Notes: generated from the sequence alone by a model not told the origin. A stretch of DNA of 64,000 bases from an uncultured Bacteroidales bacterium (GCA_934700615.1 CAKUXR010000012.1:29829-93828), one strand, 5' to 3'; shown: positions 36,697 through 45,901, counted from the stretch's first letter. Numbers and translations: made by a program.

Positions 36697-37146
36697 ATGG
36701 AAAAAGAATTTATCCGCGTGCGTTCAGTGCGCGACATCACAATATCACTTGCACTTCTCATTATCGGTGTTGTACTCGTAATCCTTCCTACATCAGTATC
36801 TGTCAATATCTTCGGATGCTGTCTGGCTGTTCCGGGAGCGCTCCTGCTTCTTTTCATGAAGACTGATTACAAGGATTCCGTTACCGGTGAGCGCTTCAGC
36901 CGCATAATCAAGTATTTCCCGGCAAGCCGCAAGGCTGAGATTATGGCAGCTTTGAAAGGTAATCCTTCTGATATTTCTTGGGAGAATCTGAACAGTGCCA
37001 ATGACGGTCTCATGATCGACATATACAATTCCAAGTCTGAAGACAAGGTCTGCCTGAGAGTTATGGAATTCGTACCATACAGCTATGTGCCTTGCAGCGA
37101 CTGGTTCTTGTTCTCTGCCGACAAGGTTTCCAGACTCATGAAGTAG
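36697..37146 (+). CDS. Hypothetical two-helix membrane protein
   Basis: A 149-residue protein with two adjacent predicted membrane helices (about residues 13-31 and 36-54; ISLALLIIGVVLVILPTSV then IFGCCLAVPGALLLLF). A cytosolic or periplasmic domain of about 95 residues follows, rich in aromatic and acidic residues and ending in FLFSADKVSRLMK. The start ATG 36697 has a purine-rich stretch upstream. No family is recognised. It is separated from the preceding small gene by 142 bp without a clear promoter, and its stop overlaps the -33 element of the following MATE gene. Confidence 0.65.
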   Translation: MEKEFIRVRSVRDITISLALLIIGVVLVILPTSVSVNIFGCCLAVPGALLLLFMKTDYKDSVTGERFSRIIKYFPASRKAEIMAALKGNPSDISWENLNSANDGLMIDIYNSKSEDKVCLRVMEFVPYSYVPCSDWFLFSADKVSRLMK

Positions 37147-37178
37147 TTTGGCATTGTCTCGAATTTAGACTAAATTTG
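37147..37178 (+). promoter_or_regulatory. MATE-gene promoter (-33 TTTG and -7 TAAATTTG)
   Basis: TTTG at 37147-37150 and TAAATTTG at 37171-37178 are 20 bp apart. A leader of about 110 nt follows with a small hairpin (TTTCCG/CGGAAA). No known riboswitch is recognised in it. Confidence 0.6.
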
Positions 37179-37292
37179 CAGTCTTTTCCGAATTCGCGGA
37201 AAGGGCTGCAAATTATTTTTGAAGGTTACTTAGCCGAGAGGCTTGCTGTAGAAACGATATGCCCGGCATATCAATGTATGTTTTCATGAGAT

Positions 37293-38618
37293 ATGAATAA
37301 GATTAAGGAAATTCTCCGTATCGGTATCCCGATTATGCTCGGTCAGGCTTGCGTAATTATCCTGGCATTTGCTGACAATATAATGATAGGATGGCACAGT
37401 GTCAATGAACTGGCCGCATCTTCATTCGTGAACAATGTGATGAACTTCTTCATATTGACCGAGTTGGGCTTTGCGTCCGGAATGACACCGATAATCGGGG
37501 CTTTCCACGGAACGGGAAACGTGAAGGGTGTCGGAGTGAGCCTCAGGAACGGAATGATGGTCAATGGAATTATAGGTATCATCGGTCTGGTCCTGCTCTC
37601 GATTATCTATGTTTTCATTGACAAGACCGGTCAGGCACCGGAACTGCTTCCGCTCATCCGTCCGTACTTTGTCATTGTCGGAATATCCACGATTTTCGCG
37701 TCCGGATTCAATGTCCTCAAGCAGTTCACTGACGGAATCTGCAAGCCGGAAGTGTCAATGCTGTTCCTCATGGCCGGCAACATCCTCAATATATTCGGCA
37801 ACTGGGTTTTGATTTACGGAAAACTGGGCTGCCCGGAAATGGGTCTGGTCGGAGCAGGTCTCAGTACATTGATCTCCAGAATCCTGATGCTTCTTGCATT
37901 TGCCCTTTACATTTTCAAGTCGAAAAAGTTTGCAATCTACGCGACTGCTGTCAAGGAGGCGCTGTTCTCGCGTGTCAAGATGCGCCATATTTTCGGCATG
38001 GGATACCCTGTGGCAATCCAGATGGGCCTGGAGTCATCCACATTCTCGTTCAGCGCCATAATGGTCGGCTGGATAGGTGTTACTGCATTGGCAGCGCACC
38101 AGGTTGCGATAACCATTTCACAGCTTTTCTTCCTTCTGATGCAAGGCCTGTCATTCGCCATCTCCATCCTCGTGAGCAACTGCTACGGCAAGAAGGATTT
38201 CGCCGGTGTCAATGCCTATGTGAAGAGGGGATACCTGATGATCCTCTGCACATCTGTGTTCCTGTCCCTGATGCTGTATCTGTTCCGTAACCAGGCAGTC
38301 GGGTTGTTTACTGATTCTCCGGAAGTGGCAAAAATTGCCGTCTCCCTGTTCTTCGTGCTATTCGCATATCAGTTGGGAGACGGCATTCAACTCTGTTTTG
38401 CCAATGTTCTTCGAGGTCTTCAGGACGTAAAGCCCATCATGTATGCCGCATTCGTAAGTTATTATATCATAGCTATTCCGGTGGCATATGTCCTTGGCTT
38501 CAAGTTCGGCCTGGGAGCAGTAGGCGTATGGATAGGATTCCCTGTGGGCCTCAGTCTGGCAGGTCTGTTCTTCTTCTTGCGATACCGCAGTGATATGCGC
38601 AAGTTCAGAAGATTCTAG
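37293..38618 (+). CDS. MATE-family multidrug/cation efflux protein
   Basis: A 441-residue protein with 12 predicted helices, the MATE length. The start IPIMLGQACVIILAFADNIM and the repeat at the second half (IPVAIQMGLESSTFSFSAIM-like stretch at about residues 232-250) show the two homologous six-helix bundles. A GATE-like LAAHQVAITISQLF region is typical. MATE proteins use Na+ or H+ gradients to expel cationic drugs or metabolites. It is driven by its own promoter; the stop overlaps the stop region of the convergent COG0523 gene by 4 bases. Confidence 0.92.
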   Translation: MNKIKEILRIGIPIMLGQACVIILAFADNIMIGWHSVNELAASSFVNNVMNFFILTELGFASGMTPIIGAFHGTGNVKGVGVSLRNGMMVNGIIGIIGLVLLSIIYVFIDKTGQAPELLPLIRPYFVIVGISTIFASGFNVLKQFTDGICKPEVSMLFLMAGNILNIFGNWVLIYGKLGCPEMGLVGAGLSTLISRILMLLAFALYIFKSKKFAIYATAVKEALFSRVKMRHIFGMGYPVAIQMGLESSTFSFSAIMVGWIGVTALAAHQVAITISQLFFLLMQGLSFAISILVSNCYGKKDFAGVNAYVKRGYLMILCTSVFLSLMLYLFRNQAVGLFTDSPEVAKIAVSLFFVLFAYQLGDGIQLCFANVLRGLQDVKPIMYAAFVSYYIIAIPVAYVLGFKFGLGAVGVWIGFPVGLSLAGLFFFLRYRSDMRKFRRF

Positions 38619-39898
38619 TCTTCAGCAAGGCAGGTATCCAGAGCCTTGCAAATCTGTTCTTTGTCCATGTGCTGGCCGATGAAGACAAGTTTCTGCATGC
38701 GGTCTCCGTAATGGGCATCCCAGTCTTTCATGATGGTCGGGTCCTGACGCATCATCTTTATCAGTTCCTCCTCTGGAGCTGTGGCGTACCATTGACCTGC
38801 CTCGCGAAGCATTATCTGCTTTCCGGCCTGCTCGAAGAGACATGACATGTCGGTATTGTCCGAGAAATAGCACAGTCCTTTGGCTCTGATTACACCGCTC
38901 TTCGGGAGAATCTTGCTTACGAACCAGTCGAATTTGTTGAGGTCGAAAGCCGGTCTCCTGTAATATACGAAGGTTCCGATGCCATATTCCTCCACTTCTC
39001 CGCCTTCGTGGTCGTGGTCATGATGATGGTGGTGATGGTGCTCATGGTCGTGCTCTTCGTCCTCATGGTCATGATGATGTTCTTCCTCTTCATCATGGTG
39101 ATGGTGTTCATGTCCCTCTTCCTCTTCATCGTGGTGATGGTGCTCCTCGTGCTCATCCTCATGGACATCGCTTTCCAGTCCTCTTATCCAGCCTGCTCCG
39201 GCTTCAGTCTGCCTGAAGTCAAACATGTCAGTGCCAAGGAGTTTCTCGATATCTACTTCGGCGTAGTCGCACTCTATGATCTGGGCTTTGGTCTGAATCT
39301 CACGTATAATCTTCTTGATTTTTTCGAGGGCTTCCGGCTTGACCTCGGATACCTTGTTCAGGAGGATGATGTTGCAGAACTCAATCTGCTGGATGATAAG
39401 GTTTTCAATATCCTCTTCCCCGAGATCCTTGCGCTCCAGGCTCTCACCGCAGCCGAACTCGTCAGCCAGTCTCAATGCATCGACAACTGTGACCAGGCAG
39501 TCAAGTTTCGGTGTTCCGAACTCGGTATATACACCTCCGATGGCCTTCATTGAACAGATTGTCTGTGCGATAGGCTCCGGCTCGCAGATACCGCTCGCCT
39601 CAATGACAATATAGTCGAATTTGTCCATCTTCATGATCTCGACTATCTGCTGCATCAGGTCAGTTTTCAATGTGCAGCAGATGCAGCCGTTCTGGAGGGC
39701 TACCAGACTGTCGTCTTTCTTTCCGACGACTCCGCCCTGCTGGATCAGGTCCGCATCTATGTTGACTTCGCCTATGTCATTGACAATTACGGCGAAACGA
39801 ATACCTTTCTTGTTTTTAAGTATGCGGTTCACCAATGTGGTCTTGCCGCTTCCCAGATATCCTGTCAGAAGCAGGATAGGCATCTCTTTGTTGCTCAT
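38615..39898 (-). CDS. COG0523 (CobW/Zng1-like) GTPase metallochaperone with His-rich insert
   Basis: A 427-residue G3E GTPase. It has Walker A GYLGSGKTTLVNRIL near residues 11-25, the metal motif NGCICCTLKTDL (CxCC), and a C-terminal CobW_C domain. Between them, about residues 250-315, lies an extreme His/Asp/Glu tract (runs of HHHH, HHHHHHHDHDHE), a likely metal store. Family members deliver Zn, Co or Ni to client enzymes, the zinc-related clade often under Zur control; a Zur box is not obvious in the 80 bp upstream. The pathway client is unknown: no cobalamin or nitrile hydratase gene is nearby. The gene stands alone and converges on the MATE gene. Confidence 0.9.
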   Translation of the reverse strand: MSNKEMPILLLTGYLGSGKTTLVNRILKNKKGIRFAVIVNDIGEVNIDADLIQQGGVVGKKDDSLVALQNGCICCTLKTDLMQQIVEIMKMDKFDYIVIEASGICEPEPIAQTICSMKAIGGVYTEFGTPKLDCLVTVVDALRLADEFGCGESLERKDLGEEDIENLIIQQIEFCNIILLNKVSEVKPEALEKIKKIIREIQTKAQIIECDYAEVDIEKLLGTDMFDFRQTEAGAGWIRGLESDVHEDEHEEHHHHDEEEEGHEHHHHDEEEEHHHDHEDEEHDHEHHHHHHHDHDHEGGEVEEYGIGTFVYYRRPAFDLNKFDWFVSKILPKSGVIRAKGLCYFSDNTDMSCLFEQAGKQIMLREAGQWYATAPEEELIKMMRQDPTIMKDWDAHYGDRMQKLVFIGQHMDKEQICKALDTCLAED

Positions 39899-39977
39899 AT
39901 TTTTGTTGTTTTATCTTTCAAAGTTTACTGTTGCTGGTTATCAAAAATTGCTCCATACGAGTCTCTGAGCCATATTG

Positions 39978-40517
39978 TCATGCCTGCATGCCATTTCCGC
40001 CGCTGTCACATTGACATAGCTTGTGGTATGCGATACGCTCGTCCCCATTCTGAAGATGGATGATTCCGCATCTCCTGAACCCGCAGCCCTCAAGAAGATT
40101 CTGCATCGTCAGATTGTCCTTGTGGGTGTCAGCCCTGAGATTGCGGGTAAGCCTGCCGCAAAAGTCAATGCAGGCCTTGCCGATGCCGTGTCTGCTTCCG
40201 TCCGAAGCCAGTCTGTGGATTGTCCCGTACGGCTCGTCATTCAGCCAATGCCCGTCGTAGATGATGTCATATGTCGGGTCAATGCCAGGAATGAAGCAGA
40301 ATGTGGCGATTACCTTTGTCACGGCATCTGTGATTCTGTCAGAATCCTCGATGACATAGCAATGCTCCTTTCCGATTTCTTCCCGGATCAGGCTTTGCTC
40401 CGGATATGTCCCGTTCCATTGGTTGCGGTTGCCGTGCTCTCTCATGTATTTCTTTGCGTCTTCGAAGATTTCCATGATTCTCGGCATGTCTTCGGGTTGT
40501 GCTTTTCTGATTGTCAT
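39978..40517 (-). CDS. GNAT-family N-acetyltransferase
   Basis: A 179-residue acetyltransferase of the GNAT fold. It begins with the typical MTIRKAQPEDMPRIMEIF, and a modified acetyl-CoA loop (SDGSRHGIGKACIDFC) precedes the C-terminal NLTMQNLLEGCGFRRCGII, the usual final strand and helix. The substrate is unknown. The last 15 residues (CQCDSGGNGMQA) are unusual and may be a local extension. Upstream of it the DNA changes to insertion-sequence debris, so this gene marks the left border of the altered region. Confidence 0.85.
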   Translation of the reverse strand: MTIRKAQPEDMPRIMEIFEDAKKYMREHGNRNQWNGTYPEQSLIREEIGKEHCYVIEDSDRITDAVTKVIATFCFIPGIDPTYDIIYDGHWLNDEPYGTIHRLASDGSRHGIGKACIDFCGRLTRNLRADTHKDNLTMQNLLEGCGFRRCGIIHLQNGDERIAYHKLCQCDSGGNGMQA

Positions 40518-40580
40518 GTGTCAATTATTTTCAATCATTGCTGTCCGGTAAAAGTTCCGGACGATTATTATATATAAAGT

Positions 40581-40872
40581 TTAACAATTAAACAAATTTG
40601 GTTCGGTTGAATCATCAAGTTCATTGACAATATTGCAGTTAGGTCTCGCAAAGAGGTCTCTGAGATTGGTTGTATCTGTAAGTGAGACACTTACAATCTG
40701 CAACATCTCGTAAATTGACCGTTCAACATTCATATTCTTCTGCACAATGGCCATCATGCAATAGGCTATGATTGCGGAGTAAATCTGAATGCGTACTGCG
40801 TTTTCTGAAGTACCCCAGAACTTTTTTATCTTCAGATGTTGCTTAATCCATTTGAAGCAGTTATGTGTAGCT
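40581..40872 (-). pseudogene. C-terminal remnant of an IS4-type transposase
   Basis: On the minus strand a frame of about 97 codons, ending at the TAA at 40581-40583, reads CFKWIKQHLKIKKFWGTSEN, then AVRIQIYSAIIAYCMMAIVQ and ends NIVNELDDSTEPNLFNC. The KWIKQHL, GTSENAV, IYSAIIAYCM pattern is the C-terminal region of IS4-family transposases found in Bacteroides. The upstream catalytic part is missing: the frame hits a stop just before the match. Only the tail of the element remains, with no clear inverted repeats. It shows past insertion activity at this junction. Confidence 0.75.
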
Positions 40873-40875
40873 TCT

Positions 40876-40977
40876 CATAAGTTCTATACGGACTTCAAGG
40901 TTTACTGTGCGAAGAACGGTAAAAGCATATCTGGTCTTATCGAGCAGGCCATGATCGACATAATGGAAAATCGGTAA
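40876..40977 (+). pseudogene. C-terminal fragment of a ribbon-helix-helix type protein
   Basis: A plus-strand stretch encodes SHKFYTDFKVYCAKNGKSIS then GLIEQAMIDIMENR before a TAA. The pattern (Y-x-x-F-K-V-Y-C-A-K-N-G-K-S) is that of small RHH DNA-binding proteins, antitoxin-like or from mobile elements. The N-terminal half is absent and is replaced by the IS4 remnant, so the gene looks truncated. The longer frame starting at 40789 is a chimera of IS antisense and this fragment. Confidence 0.5.
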
Positions 40978-40998
40978 AGGGGGAATGGGCATGCGACC

Positions 40999-42740
40999 CT
41001 ATAATAGCCTTTTAACGCTTCCCTTCTCAATATACCTAAACGGAGCATGTATATAGCGCTCCCCCTCTTTATCCTGCATACGCCATTCTGCCGAAGACAT
41101 AAGCCTGTATAATTCATCATCTGTCATTGGGTAATAGTATCGTATTACAAGGCAAGGTGTATACTCCTCATTAAGACAAGAATACACGGCCCCTATACCA
41201 TCCTTGTCCCTTAAATATGAAACGAGAAGAGGCAGATTTCTCGTTATTACGGGTTTGGTAATGTTCTCTTCAGGAATCTCGTACAAGAATTGTTCAATCT
41301 GCGAATCAACTTCCGAAATCGGTTTGAATTCAACCATAAAAGGTTTGAACATCTCACCGAGGAAGTCCACCGTTCTCATTGTAGAGTCTGATGGTTCCAT
41401 ACGGACGAACTTAAACCCCAGAGGCATTTGTGTTATCTTGCCATTTTGAGGATTTTTGAGGTCAAGGAATGGAAGTTCAACGACATTTTTTATCCATTGT
41501 TCATCCTTATCAAAAGCGGGATCAACATACATCCTGACGGAAAGAGGAATATCCCAATCTATTCTTAACCCATATATCAGACTGTCAAGTTGTTTGAATT
41601 GCAGGCCTAAAAGGTTTATTGCATTTGAACCCGTCATGTTTTCTGTGCGTATAGTTTTAACAACGAGTTCCGGAGTCGTTTTGTAATCTGGGGCAACTAT
41701 TTGGAATTTTGCACTTACAAATAGGGATTCCTGTATCTTTTCCGGGGTTGTTTCATTAGAGTTATAAAGAATAGTTGCCTTCTGATGCTTCACATAGGTT
41801 TTTACACCATAAACTCCCTCAACCTTTTGAAGTTTGTCCATGAATGCCCTACTGCTCGCATAGCATCGTACCTGGCGCAATCCATCCATCGTGAATGTTT
41901 GCAAACCATCAGTGTTCTCGATGTTCCAGGTTTCATTGATTGTAGGTATTTCGAAGTTTCTGCTGAAAAGAATGGCTGACGCGAAAAGCACAACAGTCAG
42001 TATCGCGGGAATGAAAGCATTGATCATGCCTAAATGCCGACCATTTGTAACTCCGATTCTGAGAGCCTTGGTGGGACAGTTTGCCACACACTCACCACAT
42101 AACATACAGTCCACATTCTCTACGGCACCATCGAAACCTGCGATGTTGATGTGATAAGGGCACTTGATATTACAAGTGTGACATCCATTACATTTCTCTT
42201 TATTGCGTTGAACGTATAGAAGCTGAAGAGATGTTCGGGGATTTAATATTTCCAACAAATAACCAAAGGCGCAAATTATTGCAAGAACACACCACATAGG
42301 AGGGGTTTTCGTGACAATGCATATTGCGTATGATGCTCCCAACACCGTAATCATCCATAGCCAATACTTGAATGTGTTTGAGATGGCTCCAAGAGGGCAA
42401 ATATATTTACACCAAAAATTATCAATGAGAAGTGATCTCTCAACTTTCGACAAAGATCACTGATTGTGCCTAGCGGGCACAGATAGGCGCAGAACAACTT
42501 GCTGAATAAGACGACAGCAACAAGCAAGGCTATACCCGACAGTATTTGCAGGCTACTCATGTCACAAGGCAGGGAACCATGAGAAATAAGATTGGCATAG
42601 GCCTGAATGCCTCCGAACGGACAATATGTATCCGGATTGATTCGTCCCCCTATTACATGTGACACAAGGATGAAGACAATAAGCGCTGCCAGAATTCCCC
42701 ATTCCAACACATAACGCTGCCAGTTCTTGATCGCTTTCAT
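40999..42740 (-). pseudogene. Polyferredoxin membrane protein (NapH/NosR/CcoG-like) with a frameshift
   Basis: Two overlapping frames together encode one protein of about 580 residues. Part one (42740 down to about 42420) has two membrane helices, YCPFGGIQAY and FCAYLCPLGTISDLC. Part two (from about 42450) continues with WCKYICPLGAIS, more helices, two ferredoxin motifs (CNGCHTCNIKCP and CMLCGECVANCP), another helix, then a domain resembling HMA metal-binding folds but without the CxxC. Restoring one base in the A run at 42414-42418 (T run on the coding strand) would join the frames. It may be a decayed gene, a sequencing error or phase variation. It begins 4 bp after the barrel gene, in one operon. 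A role in electron or metal (Cu/Fe) handling is inference. Confidence 0.7.
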
Positions 42741-42744
42741 AATA

Positions 42745-45600
42745 CTATAGGTTTTTCTGTTGTTCCAGCTGTTTCATTCTGGATTTTCCCCGCATGTCCC
42801 ATTTCCCGAAGTTATACGACAGGCCAAGGATGATGCAACGACCAACATTGTTATAATATGTGTCCTCCATATAATCTGCAGATGAGACATGGATGAAGGA
42901 CTTATTGCTTCCGAGGATATCATAGGCAGACAGACTGATATTGAAGGATTTTATCTCTTTTGCTATTCGGAAATTCAAGAGGAATTCCGGTTTGTTAAAG
43001 TTTCCCTCAAATCCTCGATAACCATTGAAGTCAAAGCGGCTTTCGACCTCCCAACCGGATTTGTCCTTCCAGAGCAATTCGGCAAAAGCATTGCCTCGCC
43101 AGTTGCTTACTTTTGTAGAATGCAAGCTGACATAGCGGGTTCTTGCGTTATCTACTGTCCCCCCGCACCGTATCGAATAAGCCAGAATCTCGTATTTCAA
43201 CTCTGCCCTCAGCAGCCAATCCAGCCTCAAACTGCGACTCTCCATAAAACCGCTGCTTCCACTGTAGAACCTATCACCATTGCGGTCTCCGTAAAACCAG
43301 CTCATCAGTGTAGAATAGTCAAAGCTATCCTTGTAAAGACCCATCAGAGGACCTTTCGAAATATAGTTCGAATTGCTGCTAGCCGTAAGCCTCGGGGTGA
43401 TAATCAGGTTGAGACTCTTATCTCTGTTCAGTGGCTGTACATAATTGATGTTCAGTCCCGCATTGTAATGAGGGCGGTGGGCATTGACTGGGATTGAATA
43501 TCTTACAGACTCATCGTCATACCAACTTGCCAGAGTCTTCTCCTTGAATGACATAGCACCATTTAACCTGATGTTAATAATAGCATTCCTCATTTTTTCT
43601 GAGCGAAGTCTTGTCTGCATAACCAGATTCTGGCGGTAACCGGATTTTAGATAGATATTTCCGACCGATATGCTGACAGGATTGGAGATGTCAAGTACGG
43701 TATTGAAGTTCTGTGTACCAGACGGAACCTCGCTGTTCCCGTTCGTGGAGATTGTAAATGAATTCTTACCCATATCATTAACGGCAACCGAGGCCATCGG
43801 GCCAGCACCTATGCTCCATATTTCTGTGCTGTTGCCAAGGACGCCCGGAGCTGCGGTGTGACTGATTTTGTCTTCATATACACGTCCTCCGAATTCAATA
43901 TTGACCAGTTTCTTCCCTTCCTTATTGATTCCGTAATGCAAAACTATGCTCTCCATGAGATTCAACTCCTTGTCCTCTGAGTTTTTTGAATAATACTCAT
44001 TCTGGCTTCGGTCGGCCGCGTTTTGTGCGTCTTTCGTCTCTTTTATAAAATTGAAACCTGCACCAGCTTGAGTGCGGACCTCCCAGTGTTGGGCAAACTG
44101 CATTGCGTATGAAAAAGATCCGTCAATCTTTATTGCGTCATTCCTGTCATTAAACAGGAGAGCACGCTGATCCGCGACACCTTTCAACCATGCTGTGGAA
44201 GACTCTGCGCTTTTTCCACGACCACCATCGTATGTGACATTTCCTTTGAAAGAGATTCGATGTATACCGTCCTTGCCAAGTGAATAGCGTCCTCTTGTTC
44301 CAATTCCTACACCAAAGTCATTTGAAGAACCTGTCGTCAGAGAACGGCTGCTATTGAGATTTGCAGTTGAATTATTCATTGTGGAAGACTCCTCTCTGCC
44401 TATCTTGCTATTGGAATAGTTCAAGTCCAAAGTTGTTCGAATGCCTTCAGCATTTAAAGTATTAAACGGATTTCCTAAGGAAAGATGAGCGGCGAGAGAA
44501 TTATTTACATCATTGTTATTCCGGTGTCGTAGAGTTGTCAGACTTTCTCCAGAGGCAAGAAATGACATGCGGCTGGATTCCATTCTTTCATTATTGCTTT
44601 TGAAGTCGTATGAAGCGGAACTATTGGTCTCTTGTTCTGGAATCCTAGAGGTGTTGTAGTTCACCCCGAACGTCGCCGTGTTCGACACGCCCGGGGTCGA
44701 ACGTTCCAGCTGATTGACATTTATATTGTTACCTCCACCAAGTAAAGTGGCCTGGTCATCATCGCCGTAGTACGAAACATACAGCTTTGCACTATATAAA
44801 GCACGGCTTCCATCGCCGAGCAGGTCGGAGTTCTTTTTCTTTATGATGGAAGCGCCCCCACTGGCGGACGCCTGCCCGAACCATCCGTTACGAAACTCGT
44901 CTTTCAGTTTCACGTCCATCCTCTTCCTTTTCCTTGACAGACCGATTCTGTCTCGGCCGTCCTCATCAATGACGTGTATTTTATTCACGATGAAAGCGGG
45001 AAGATTTTCAAGGGCCTTTGAGACATCGTCCGAAAAAAAGGTCTTTCCTTCAACCGTTATTGTGGATACCGGTTCCCCGTTTACTTTGACCAGGCCCTTT
45101 CCAACCTCAATCCCAGGCATCTTCTTCAGCAAATCACCCAAATTGGCGTTGCTAGACGTCTGGAATGATGTAGCATTATATATCAGCGTATCTCCCTTCG
45201 CGGTGACAAGGTCGCCCATTGCCGTTATGGTGGCTCCTTCCAGTTCTCTGATATCTTCTTCCAAACAGACTGAAACACTTGACATCCTCCGCGCTTCCAA
45301 CAAGACCTCCTCCTTGTTCGGCTTGTATCCGAGCATCTGAACATTCAGAGCATACCTTCCAGCGGGAACAGGGAACAGCTGAGCCGAGCCCTTCTTATCC
45401 GTAAAAGCAAAGGCGACCGCCACCGTATCCCCTTGGGGTACGATATAGACGGTCGCCATCTGAACTGGCAAATCGTTCCTTGCCTCTGTCACCTTTACAT
45501 TAAGTCCTGCCTGATTTGTATTGGCAGATCCCTCAGTCTGGCCTAAGGCGACGTCTATCGTCAGACATAGACAGAGTAAGACTGTCAAAAAACGACACAT
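42745..45600 (-). CDS. TonB-type outer-membrane beta-barrel protein (OMP_b-brl_3 group)
   Basis: A 951-residue outer-membrane protein. It has a signal peptide (MCRFLTVLLCLCLTIDVALG), a carboxypeptidase-regulatory-like domain (about 33-125), and a plug domain recognisable from LGDLLKKMPGIEVGKGLVKV, then SKALENLPAFIVNKIHVIDE. A barrel closed by a final GLSYNFGKWDMRG segment follows. Unlike SusC proteins it has no SusD partner. Its neighbours are a secreted ferredoxin (25 bp upstream) and the polyferredoxin membrane protein (4 bp downstream), so it may carry a metal or metal complex for that redox pair. Base composition is more AT-rich than the surrounding core genes. Confidence 0.85.
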   Translation of the reverse strand: MCRFLTVLLCLCLTIDVALGQTEGSANTNQAGLNVKVTEARNDLPVQMATVYIVPQGDTVAVAFAFTDKKGSAQLFPVPAGRYALNVQMLGYKPNKEEVLLEARRMSSVSVCLEEDIRELEGATITAMGDLVTAKGDTLIYNATSFQTSSNANLGDLLKKMPGIEVGKGLVKVNGEPVSTITVEGKTFFSDDVSKALENLPAFIVNKIHVIDEDGRDRIGLSRKRKRMDVKLKDEFRNGWFGQASASGGASIIKKKNSDLLGDGSRALYSAKLYVSYYGDDDQATLLGGGNNINVNQLERSTPGVSNTATFGVNYNTSRIPEQETNSSASYDFKSNNERMESSRMSFLASGESLTTLRHRNNNDVNNSLAAHLSLGNPFNTLNAEGIRTTLDLNYSNSKIGREESSTMNNSTANLNSSRSLTTGSSNDFGVGIGTRGRYSLGKDGIHRISFKGNVTYDGGRGKSAESSTAWLKGVADQRALLFNDRNDAIKIDGSFSYAMQFAQHWEVRTQAGAGFNFIKETKDAQNAADRSQNEYYSKNSEDKELNLMESIVLHYGINKEGKKLVNIEFGGRVYEDKISHTAAPGVLGNSTEIWSIGAGPMASVAVNDMGKNSFTISTNGNSEVPSGTQNFNTVLDISNPVSISVGNIYLKSGYRQNLVMQTRLRSEKMRNAIINIRLNGAMSFKEKTLASWYDDESVRYSIPVNAHRPHYNAGLNINYVQPLNRDKSLNLIITPRLTASSNSNYISKGPLMGLYKDSFDYSTLMSWFYGDRNGDRFYSGSSGFMESRSLRLDWLLRAELKYEILAYSIRCGGTVDNARTRYVSLHSTKVSNWRGNAFAELLWKDKSGWEVESRFDFNGYRGFEGNFNKPEFLLNFRIAKEIKSFNISLSAYDILGSNKSFIHVSSADYMEDTYYNNVGRCIILGLSYNFGKWDMRGKSRMKQLEQQKNL

Positions 45601-45625
45601 AAGCGTGTGCTAGATTCCGTAATTA

Positions 45626-45901
45626 CTATTCTTTGGGTGCTGTTGCACTTCCATACCAGATAGCGCCGACCGGACATTCATCGGCACAAGCACCGCACGA
45701 CACGCAGAGTCTCCAATCTATCTGGTACTGATTGTCCATTTCATAGATTGCTCCAACAGGACATGCCCCTACGCATGTGCCACATTTAATACAACCAGAT
45801 GTGATGAAATACTCGCCTCCGTCAGGGCCTGTAGGACTTAACGAGGCGCTCGCAATGATTGCTACAAAAAGAAATGTAGCAACGGATAAAAATTTTTTCA
45901 T
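45626..45901 (-). CDS. Exported 2x[4Fe-4S] ferredoxin-like protein
   Basis: A 91-residue protein from ATG 45901 (an ATG 9 bases upstream is possible). A signal peptide (MKKFLSVATFLFVAIIASAS) precedes two complete 4Fe-4S motifs: CIKCGTCVGACPVGAIYE and CVSCGACADECPVGAIWYG. Each has CxxCxxCxxxCP spacing. A bacterial-type ferredoxin with an export signal is unusual because these clusters normally stay in the cytosol. Here it is the first gene of a minus-strand operon with an outer-membrane barrel and a membrane polyferredoxin. It may carry electrons in the periplasm or the signal may act as an anchor. Confidence 0.85.
   Translation of the reverse strand: MKKFLSVATFLFVAIIASASLSPTGPDGGEYFITSGCIKCGTCVGACPVGAIYEMDNQYQIDWRLCVSCGACADECPVGAIWYGSATAPKE

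Noticed and set aside
37179..37292. Possible riboswitch in the MATE leader
   Set aside because: It has a short hairpin but no match to a riboswitch core I recognise, and the leader length alone is not evidence.
39008..39553. Plus-strand frame with Val/Met/Leu-rich start resembling a membrane protein
   Set aside because: It is the complement of the His-rich tract in the COG0523 gene; the apparent helices come from GTG and ATG repeats.
40789..40977. 62-codon plus-strand frame taken as a whole gene
   Set aside because: Its first half is antisense to the IS4 transposase tail; only the end from 40876 looks like a real protein piece.
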